Positions 6,831-12,626 of a stretch of 44,288 bases of DNA are shown here, one piece after another (within the stretch, counting starts at the first letter, position 1; every line of letters starts with the position of its first letter). A program made the position numbers and the translations under genes. The stretch spans positions 1 through 44,288 of the forward strand of contig JACJWG010000024.1 in the NCBI GenBank assembly GCA_020637235.1, written 5' to 3'. The DNA comes from Acidimicrobiaceae bacterium (GTDB lineage Bacteria > Actinomycetota > Acidimicrobiia > Acidimicrobiales > Ilumatobacteraceae). The notes under the pieces are model-generated. The model had not been told where the DNA came from. It did not search any database and saw nothing but the letters and a program-made list of their open reading frames with translations.

Positions 6831-6882
6831 GGACGTCGGGTGCGCTCCAGGTCGCTGAGCGAGCAGTAGCGCACCCGACGTC
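6831..6882 (-). repeat. Dispersed repeat copy D: long palindrome, inverted orientation
   Basis: The arms are GACGTCGGGTGCGCT (6832-6846) and its complement (6868-6882). The loop is the reverse complement of the loop in copies B and C, so this copy is inverted relative to them. There is no box-1 part. It begins two bases after the stop at 6829. Confidence 0.75.
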
Positions 6883-6947
6883 TGCGTGCACGCAGAGCTG
6901 CCTCGACTCATCGAAACGACGACGTCCGTCGATGGTCGACGAAGGCG

Positions 6948-7056
6948 ATGCATCAGGTGCTGTCCGTCATCCGCCGTCGCGTCGCTTCTGGTGCGCTGAA
7001 CGCCCAGCAGGCGAACGATGCCGTGGACGACCTGCGCGCCGTGCCGATCACGCGAG
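6948..7056 (+). pseudogene. Fragment of a VapC-like PIN toxin gene
   Basis: One frame of this otherwise empty stretch reads MHQVLSVIRRRVASGALNAQ, then QANDAVDDLRAVPITR. That matches the central part of actinobacterial VapC toxins (EVLSVLRR, A..A..DL..LPITR). Both ends, including the catalytic acidic residues, are missing. It is read as a decayed VapC scrap; the assignment rests on pattern memory only. Confidence 0.4.
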
Positions 7057-7108
7057 GGAACTCGAACGGTGTCGGCGGTGTCGGACCGGGCAGCAGACTG
7101 ACATCACC

Positions 7109-7708
7109 ATGAATGCCGCCGACACGACCGAGTGCGATGACGATGCGTTGGTCGCGCGCGCCCGTGCGGGGGATCGGCCGGCTTTCGGTGAGCTGGTGCG
7201 CCGGCATCAGCGGTCGGCGGTTCGGGTTGCGGCGGTGATCAGCGGATCGACCGAGGAGGCCTACGACATCGTGCAGGACGCGTTCGTGAACATGCACCGT
7301 CATCTCGGCACGTACGACGGGCGTGGCCCGGTGCGTTCGTGGATGCTCCGCGTCGTGGCGAACCACGCCAAGAACCAGGTGCGTGGGCGGGTGCGTCGGC
7401 TTCGACGCGACGAGCGGCATGCAGGACTCGCGCTGACCGTCGCAGACAGTGCCGAGGAGGTGGCGGAGCGCCGCCTCGAACACGAGGCCCTCGTGGTCGC
7501 GCTGGGTCGCCTCCGCGCCGATGATCGGGCCGTGCTCGGGTGCAGGTTCGTCGTCGGGCTCGGCGAAGCGGAGACCGCTCAGGTGCTCGGCATCGCACTC
7601 GGCACCGTCAAGTCGCGGACCTCGCGTGCACTGGGGCGGCTTCACGACCAGCTCGAGCGCGGAGGGATCTCGAGCGTGTCGGACGGGGCACCTGGGAGGC
7701 TCGGATGA
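7109..7708 (+). CDS. ECF-family RNA polymerase sigma factor
   Basis: This 199-residue protein has both ECF domains. Region 2 (about residues 15-90) includes FGELVRRHQRSAVRVAAVI, EEAYDIVQDAFVNMHRHL, and WMLRVVANHAKNQ. Region 4 (about 130-185) includes LRADDRAVLGCRFVVGLGE and the HTH ETAQVLGIALGTVKSRTSRAL. It directs polymerase to a stress- or signal-specific promoter set. ATG 7109 gives the normal ECF start; the longer frame from 6932 runs through the VapC fragment. Its stop overlaps the start of the next gene (ATGA), which probably encodes its regulator. Confidence 0.92.
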   Translation: MNAADTTECDDDALVARARAGDRPAFGELVRRHQRSAVRVAAVISGSTEEAYDIVQDAFVNMHRHLGTYDGRGPVRSWMLRVVANHAKNQVRGRVRRLRRDERHAGLALTVADSAEEVAERRLEHEALVVALGRLRADDRAVLGCRFVVGLGEAETAQVLGIALGTVKSRTSRALGRLHDQLERGGISSVSDGAPGRLG

Positions 7709-8364
7709 TCGACGAGCACGGCCTCATCACGAGGCTCGGCGCGCTGGGCGAGGCGCTCGATCTTCCTGTAGAGCGGACGCGTGATGTGGCCGACGTCGTG
7801 CTGGCCCGGCTCGACGAAGCCGCATCGCACGCGGCGCCGTTCGCAGCCGATCGTGACCGCCGGAGCTGGACGCTGGTGGCCGCCGGCGCAGTGATCGTCG
7901 CCGGCTCGGTGACCGCGATCCCCGATGCGCGGCGGGCAGTGGCTCGGTGGCTCGGGCTCGACGATGTGTCGGTGGAGATCGATCCGCGCCTGTCTCCTTC
8001 CTCACCGGCCGGCACGTTCACGACACCAGGTCCGGGCGAGAGCCGGGTCATCGCTGTCGACGGTCGGCCGATCCTCGTGTCAGCGATCGCCGGCACGTTC
8101 GACGACGTGTTGATCTCCAAGACCGTGGCGTCGTCGGACCAGGTGCAGTCGGTCGAGGTGGTCGGTTGGCCGGGGTTGTGGATCGAAGGCGGCCCGCACG
8201 AGGTGATGTATCGGGCACTCGATGGCAGCGTGCTCGTCGAACGTGTGGCCGCGAACACGCTGTTGTGGCAGCAGGCCGATGTGCTGGTGCGCCTGGAGGG
8301 GTTCATCGACCTCGAGTCCGCCTTGGACCACGCCTCGAAGATCGCCGCGCCTGCGACGCCCTGA
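7705..8364 (+). CDS. Membrane-anchored partner of the ECF sigma factor, putative anti-sigma factor
   Basis: This 219-residue protein has a cytoplasmic N-terminal part of about 50 residues rich in acidic helices (RTRDVADVVLARLDEA). A single membrane segment follows (about 55-72, WTLVAAGAVIVAGSVTAI), then an extracytoplasmic domain of about 145 residues. Translation is coupled to the sigma gene, the classic position for an anti-sigma factor. No zinc-binding HxxxCxxC motif is visible, so it is not a standard ZAS-type protein, and the role is inferred from topology and position. Confidence 0.65.
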   Translation: MIDEHGLITRLGALGEALDLPVERTRDVADVVLARLDEAASHAAPFAADRDRRSWTLVAAGAVIVAGSVTAIPDARRAVARWLGLDDVSVEIDPRLSPSSPAGTFTTPGPGESRVIAVDGRPILVSAIAGTFDDVLISKTVASSDQVQSVEVVGWPGLWIEGGPHEVMYRALDGSVLVERVAANTLLWQQADVLVRLEGFIDLESALDHASKIAAPATP

Positions 8365-8422
8365 GTTCCGCTGTATCCACGCGATGTGGGAACTCGCGGG
8401 ACCGCTGCGGTGTCGGACGTGC

Positions 8423-9007
8423 ATGACACTCAGATCACGTCAGCGACCCGGATCGAACACTGCGCCACCACGGATCGGTGCGGTCCGCAGACTCGCTGCT
8501 GCGTCGGTCGTCATAGTCGTCGCCGTGCTCGGCCTGGTGGCGGGAGCTGCGTCAGTGGGTTCCGCAGGCGGTTGGGCGGTGGCATCGGTCGACGCGATCC
8601 CGGCACCTCGAGCGGGTGCGACCGAGGTGGTGGGGTTCACGATCCTGCAGCACGGGGTCACGCCCGTCGATCTCCTCGCCGAGCCGGGCAACGAGGTGGG
8701 GATCGAACTGGTCGAGGCCGATGGTTCGGTCGCGTACTTCCCGGCGGTGTCGGAGGGCGCGATCGGCCACTACGTGGCCACCGTCGTCTTCGAAGACGCC
8801 GGGGATCACGAGTGGAGCATCCGGATGGGCTGGTTCGGATCACAAGCGCTGGGTACGGTGAGTGTGAGCGGCGTGGAGGCATCGTCTGACGGGTCGTCCT
8901 GGCCCGCCGTGCGGATCGCACTGTCCGTGCTGGCCGCCACCCTCGTCGCAGGGGCGCTCGTCGATCTGTGGTCCTCCCGTCGCCGGGCCCGTCTCTCGCT
9001 GTCGTGA
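8423..9007 (+). CDS. Secreted or membrane-anchored protein with YtkA/CopC-like beta domain
   Basis: This 194-residue protein has an N-terminal signal or anchor segment (about 25-47, ASVVIVVAVLGLVAGAASV). An extracytoplasmic domain follows (about 60-150: GFTILQHGVTPVDLL, YFPAVSEGAIGHYVATVVFEDAGDHEW), then a C-terminal membrane helix and a basic tail (SSRRRARLSLS). The domain resembles YtkA/FixH-like immunoglobulin-fold proteins, some of which act in copper handling or oxidase assembly. The stop overlaps the GTG of the cytochrome gene, so the two are co-translated. ATG 8423 is preferred; an upstream start at 8384 is possible. Confidence 0.6.
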   Translation: MTLRSRQRPGSNTAPPRIGAVRRLAAASVVIVVAVLGLVAGAASVGSAGGWAVASVDAIPAPRAGATEVVGFTILQHGVTPVDLLAEPGNEVGIELVEADGSVAYFPAVSEGAIGHYVATVVFEDAGDHEWSIRMGWFGSQALGTVSVSGVEASSDGSSWPAVRIALSVLAATLVAGALVDLWSSRRRARLSLS

Positions 9008-9396
9008 GCCGAACGGGTCGGGCTGCACTGCTCATCGCCGCGGTGCTCGTGGTGTTCGTCGTGGCCTCCGGGGATCGGGGAGATCGACGCACCGCCGCCG
9101 GGACTGCAGACGGGGCGTCGCTGTTCATGGCGAAGGGGTGCGCCACCTGCCACCTCGGCCCCGACACGAGGCCGTTGCTCGCTGGCTACCCGCCACTCGA
9201 CGACGCCGCGTCCTTCGCAGCAGATCGCCGCCCCGGAACGAGCGCTGCCGACTACCTCGCCGAGTCGATGGCCGCACCCGAAGCGTTCCCATCACCTGCC
9301 TTCGCCGGAGGCTCAGGACCGTCCGACTCGATGCCACGTCTTCGGCTGACCTCAGAGGAGATCGAGGCGCTGGTCGCCTACCTGCTCAGCGACTGA
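9004..9396 (+). CDS. Membrane-anchored c-type cytochrome
   Basis: This 130-residue protein has an N-terminal membrane anchor (about 5-20, AALLIAAVLVVFVV). A haem-binding CATCH motif (Cys46, Cys49, His50) follows, and a C-terminal SMPRLRLTSEEIEALVAYL supplies the likely methionine axial ligand and the final cytochrome c helix. It would carry electrons on the outer face of the membrane. The GTG start overlaps the previous stop (GTGA). The gene closes a four-gene unit that begins with the ECF sigma factor, suggesting that sigma-controlled redox or copper functions are encoded here. Confidence 0.88.
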   Translation: MSRTGRAALLIAAVLVVFVVASGDRGDRRTAAGTADGASLFMAKGCATCHLGPDTRPLLAGYPPLDDAASFAADRRPGTSAADYLAESMAAPEAFPSPAFAGGSGPSDSMPRLRLTSEEIEALVAYLLSD

Positions 9397-9466
9397 GCTC
9401 GCTGTGCACCGCTCCGGTCGACCGCGTCGTCAGGAGGACTGCTCACGGAGGCCGGCTACGACGGAT

Positions 9467-9515
9467 GCACCCCGAGCGCACGGCGGTGGACTGGTGAAGG
9501 ACCAGCTCGGGGTGC
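9467..9515 (+). terminator. Long inverted repeat downstream of the cytochrome gene
   Basis: GCACCCCGAGC (9467-9477) and GCTCGGGGTGC (9505-9515) are perfect 11-bp complements with a 27-base loop, 70 bases after the cytochrome stop. There is no T tract. It may end transcription or stabilise the 3' end. Confidence 0.4.
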
Positions 9516-9519
9516 GCGC

Positions 9520-9744
9520 ATGCCGAGCACTCGGGACGGTTCCGACTTGCTGGGCGCCACACTTCTGCGAATCGCCTTGCGATCGGAGGTCACCGGCACC
9601 CGAGACATCCGAACCCGGTTCCTGGGCGCCGGTGAGTCCTCAGCGACGCAGCTCGACGGGAAGTTCTGGCACCCAGAACAGGCGGCGGTGCGCCCGAGCC
9701 GAGCTGTCGTGTCGGCGATCGAATCTGGCATCGTGCACGAGTGA
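9520..9744 (+). CDS. Uncertain small ORF upstream of the acetyltransferase
   Basis: This 74-codon ORF overlaps the GTG of the acetyltransferase gene by four bases (GTGA), which favours real translation. The sequence (DLLGATLLRIALRSEVTGTRDIRTRF) matches no family I recognise and has no signal or membrane segment. It is the only plausible reading of 9397-9740 apart from the inverted repeat at 9467-9515. Confidence 0.3.
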   Translation: MPSTRDGSDLLGATLLRIALRSEVTGTRDIRTRFLGAGESSATQLDGKFWHPEQAAVRPSRAVVSAIESGIVHE

Positions 9745-10259
9745 GCTCGTCCGATCTCCGCCTGCGCCCCGTTCGACGCTCCGACGAAGGCGTCGTCAGG
9801 TCTGCCCACCGAGAACTCGAAGCCGACTCGTTCGACTTCGCCATCGGCCTCCGGCCCGACACCTCGTGGTCGCAGTACGTCGACCAGCTGGATCTGCTGC
9901 GTCGAGCGAGGCAGCTTCCTGCGCCGTGGGTGCCAGCCACGTTCCTGCTCGCCGTCGTCGGGGACGACGTGGTCGGGAGGACGTCGATCCGCCACGAACT
10001 GAACGAGTACCTCCTCGCGGCGGGGGGCCACATCGGATACGCCGTGCTGCCACGGTTTCGGCGGCGTGGGTTCGCCATCGAGATCCTGCGGCAGAGCCTG
10101 ATCGTCGCTCGCTCGTACGACGTCGGCCGTGTCCTCGTGACGTGTGACGAGGACAACGAGGCGTCGGCGCGCGTGATCACCCGATGCGGTGGCGTGCTCG
10201 AGAACGTCGTCGACGACCCAGAGGGCGGCCCGCGCAAACGGCGCTACTGGATCGGCTGA
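9741..10259 (+). CDS. GNAT-family N-acetyltransferase
   Basis: This 172-residue protein has the GNAT fold order. It has an N-terminal strand (LRLRPVRRSDEGVV), a beta-sheet core (FLLAVVGDDVVGRTSIRHELNEY), the acetyl-CoA loop in IGYAVLPRFRRRGFAIEILRQSL (Arg/Gly-rich pyrophosphate-binding turn), and the C-terminal VLVTCDEDNEASARVITRCGG, where DNEAS-R precedes the last helix. Similar proteins acetylate amino groups of small molecules or protein N-termini; the substrate is unknown. It starts at GTG. Confidence 0.88.
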   Translation: MSSSDLRLRPVRRSDEGVVRSAHRELEADSFDFAIGLRPDTSWSQYVDQLDLLRRARQLPAPWVPATFLLAVVGDDVVGRTSIRHELNEYLLAAGGHIGYAVLPRFRRRGFAIEILRQSLIVARSYDVGRVLVTCDEDNEASARVITRCGGVLENVVDDPEGGPRKRRYWIG

Positions 10260-10296
10260 TCGATCGTCGACTCGAGCGGGACTCCCGAAGCCGACG

Positions 10297-10455
10297 TCAT
10301 GGGGCGTTTCCCGATCGAGCGTGCGCTGGCGTGCAGAGGACGTGATCGCCGATGGTGGCGAGCTCGAAGCGTTGGAGTTGGTTGCGAGTGAAGCGGATCT
10401 CCTTGCTTTCTGTGCCGTACGGGAAGATGTCGTCGAGGGAGCGGAAGAGAGCCAT
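10297..10455 (-). CDS. Uncertain 52-residue ORF downstream of the Erm-type gene
   Basis: From ATG 10455 the reverse strand reads ALFRSLDDIFPYGTESKEIRF, then TRNQLQRFELATIGDHVLC. Residue use is protein-like and locally less GC-rich than its surroundings. No family was recognised and the ribosome-binding site is weak. It may be the end of a decayed longer gene. Otherwise 10260-10576 is empty. Confidence 0.3.
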   Translation of the reverse strand: MALFRSLDDIFPYGTESKEIRFTRNQLQRFELATIGDHVLCTPAHARSGNAP

Positions 10456-10576
10456 CAGCGCCCCGAATCCTCTCACCCAGCTGCGAGCGGCAGGATCGCG
10501 CCCACCGGTGGGGCGAGCCCGAGCCGCCGTCGTCGGACCAGCCTCGAGCACGGCGGCCGCGAACACCCGGCGGTGG

Positions 10577-11227
10577 TCACTCGCTCCAGGCCGGCCGGAG
10601 CAGCTCGCGCAGCCGTGGTGACAACCGTGAGGGAAGGATCGCCGGCTCACGGCGGGTGATCGTCAGCACGGCAGCGTCCACGCGCGGTTGCGGTCGGAAC
10701 GCTCGCCGCTCGATCGTGTCGCCGAGCCGGAACTCCCACCACGGCGCCCAGGCGGCCGTTCGCAGCGACTGCGGGGGCTGTCGGCTGTGCTTCGCGGCGA
10801 CCTCGCGTTGCAGGATGAGGTCGAGGCGGCCGGGCCCACGGTCGGGGTCGTCGAGGAAGGCGGCGAGCAACTCGGTCGTCGATCCGAACGGCGGGTTGGC
10901 GACCACCCGGTAGGGGAGGCGTGGCAACCGCAGCCGGCGGAGATCGGCCGGGACGATGCGAGCGCTCCGGTGCCGCGCGTGGTTCGCGACATTGCGGCGC
11001 AGCACGTCCAACCACGCGGGATCGCACTCCACCGCCCACACGTCGACTCCGGCGTCGAGCAGGCGCAGTGTCAGCGCACCGGTGCCGGCGCCGAGATCGA
11101 GGACGAGTTCGTCGGGGTGGAGGTCGAGCGAGGAGATGAAGCGCGAGACGACCCGCTGATCAACGAGGAAGTTCTGCCCGAGTTCGCGTCGCCTCGTGTC
11201 GCGCTCGGTCGGTCGACGCCCGGACAC
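10577..11227 (-). CDS. erm: Erm-type 23S rRNA (adenine-N6)-methyltransferase
   Basis: This 216-residue Rossmann methyltransferase of the KsgA/Erm family has the family start RRELGQNFLVD, SAM motif I in LVLDLGAGTGALTLRLL, the acidic ribose-binding residue in VWAVECDP, and the adenine-binding motif NPPFGSTTELL. The C-terminal part (WAPWWEFRLGDTIERRAFRPQPRVDAAVLTI) is the Erm/KsgA pattern F.P.P.V. It is shorter than most Erm proteins (about 240-260). Erm enzymes methylate A2058 of 23S rRNA and reduce macrolide and lincosamide binding. An Erm rather than KsgA assignment rests on its short C-terminus and NPPF motif. Confidence 0.78.
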   Translation of the reverse strand: MSGRRPTERDTRRRELGQNFLVDQRVVSRFISSLDLHPDELVLDLGAGTGALTLRLLDAGVDVWAVECDPAWLDVLRRNVANHARHRSARIVPADLRRLRLPRLPYRVVANPPFGSTTELLAAFLDDPDRGPGRLDLILQREVAAKHSRQPPQSLRTAAWAPWWEFRLGDTIERRAFRPQPRVDAAVLTITRREPAILPSRLSPRLRELLRPAWSE

Positions 11228-11340
11228 GGGCCAACACCATGGTGATCATGGCCGGGACGGTAACCCACCATGCCGAGGCGCTGCATCCGAATTCGCAGCG
11301 CGCCGCAGATCGCACACGGTCGGCGGTCCGGCGCGCAGAT

Positions 11341-11354
11341 CCACCGATCGGTGG
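11341..11354. promoter_or_regulatory. Perfect 14-bp palindrome upstream of lldD
   Basis: CCACCGATCGGTGG is perfectly self-complementary and lies 34 bases before the lldD ATG, in the 160-base gap between divergent erm and lldD. It could be an operator for a dimeric regulator; no factor is known from the sequence. Confidence 0.35.
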
Positions 11355-11387
11355 CGGTCGCACGCGGCGCGCGAGAGTGTCGTCGCG

Positions 11388-12626
11388 ATGACCGAACGTC
11401 GGATCCCCTCACCGTCGGACTTCTCCGACCTGCTCCGCTTCCGCCGGCCCACACTCGACGTGACGGCGCGCCGGCTCGCGAACGCGCACACGATCGCCGA
11501 CCTGCGCACGATCGCGCAGCGGGTGACGCCCCGAGCCCCGTTCGACTACACCGACGGCGCGGCCGAGGCGGAGTTGTCCCTCGCCCGCGCCCGTCAGGCC
11601 TTTCTCGACATCGAGTTCCACCCGGCGATCCTGCGCGACGTCTCGGTCGTCGACACCACCTGCACCGTGGCGGGTGGTCCGTCTGCGCTGCCCTTCGGCA
11701 TCGCGCCCACCGGCTTCACGCGGATGATGCACAGCGCTGGCGAACGTGCGGGCGCCGCCGCAGCCGGTGCGGCGGGCATCCCGTTCTCGCTGTCGACCGT
11801 CGGCACGGCGACGCCGGAGGAGGTGGCTGCCGCCAACCCGGACGGGCGCAACTGGTTCCAGCTGTACATGTGGCGAGATCGCGACCGCTCGATGGACGTG
11901 CTGCGCCGTGCTGCTGCCGCCGGGTTCGACACCCTGCTCGTCACCGTCGACACGCCTGTCGCGGGCGCTCGTCTGCGCGACCGCTACAACGGGCTCACGA
12001 TCCCGCCGACGCTCACCGGCCGCACGGTGCTGAACGCGATTCCGAAGGTGCGCTGGTGGTTCGACTTCCTCACCACCGAACCGCTCGCCTTCTCCACGTT
12101 CCAGGGTTTCGAGGGCACCGTCGCCGAATTGCTCGACAGCATGTTCGACCCCACCGTCACCTACGACGACCTGGCCTGGATCCAGGAGGAGTGGCCGGGG
12201 AAGGTGGTGGTGAAGGGCGTGCAGACGCTCGACGACGCACGGCGCTGCGCATCGCTCGGCGTGCACGGTGTGCTGCTGTCCAACCACGGCGGCCGTCAGC
12301 TGGACCGGGCGCCGGTGCCGTTCCATCTGCTGCCCACCGTGGTCCGTGAGATCGGAGCCGACACGGAGGTCTGGGTCGACACCGGCATCATGTCGGGCGC
12401 CGACGTCGTCGCGTCGATCGCGCTCGGCGCGCGCTTCACGCTCGTCGGCCGCGCCTATCTGTACGGGCTGATGGCCGGCGGCCGTGCCGGGGTGGACCGG
12501 ACGATCCAGATCCTGGGAGACGAGGTGCGCCGCACCATGAAGCTGCTCGGGGTACACCACGTGGGCGAGCTGGAACCTCGCCACGTCACCCAGCTGCATC
12601 GAGCCGATCGTCGTCCGCTCGGCTGA
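11388..12626 (+). CDS. lldD: FMN-dependent L-lactate dehydrogenase (LldD type)
   Basis: This 412-residue alpha-hydroxyacid oxidase-family protein closely follows mycobacterial LldD2 as I recall it. It has FDYTDGAAE-ELS near the start, the FMN-site strand LPFGIAPTGFTRMMH, WFQLYMWRDRDRS, the LVTVDTPVAGARLRD block, VVKGVQTLDDA with the FMN-contacting Lys, the catalytic His and substrate Arg in LLSNHGGRQLD, and VDTGIMSGADVV with LVGRAYLYGLMAGG. It oxidises L-lactate to pyruvate, usually feeding electrons to the quinone pool. Start ATG 11388. Its 3' end overlaps the convergent phosphatase gene by 41 bases. Mycofactocin-associated MftD is a related alternative. Confidence 0.9.
   Translation: MTERRIPSPSDFSDLLRFRRPTLDVTARRLANAHTIADLRTIAQRVTPRAPFDYTDGAAEAELSLARARQAFLDIEFHPAILRDVSVVDTTCTVAGGPSALPFGIAPTGFTRMMHSAGERAGAAAAGAAGIPFSLSTVGTATPEEVAAANPDGRNWFQLYMWRDRDRSMDVLRRAAAAGFDTLLVTVDTPVAGARLRDRYNGLTIPPTLTGRTVLNAIPKVRWWFDFLTTEPLAFSTFQGFEGTVAELLDSMFDPTVTYDDLAWIQEEWPGKVVVKGVQTLDDARRCASLGVHGVLLSNHGGRQLDRAPVPFHLLPTVVREIGADTEVWVDTGIMSGADVVASIALGARFTLVGRAYLYGLMAGGRAGVDRTIQILGDEVRRTMKLLGVHHVGELEPRHVTQLHRADRRPLG

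Noticed and set aside
101..6882. Integron attC sites / gene-cassette array
   Set aside because: Toxin-antitoxin genes separated by hairpin repeats suggested a cassette array, but the repeats lack GTTRRRY and RYYYAAC core sites at their ends, one copy is inverted, and genes lie on both strands.
9404..10147. Long forward ORF across the acetyltransferase
   Set aside because: Arg/Pro-rich shadow frame of the GNAT gene with no domain pattern.
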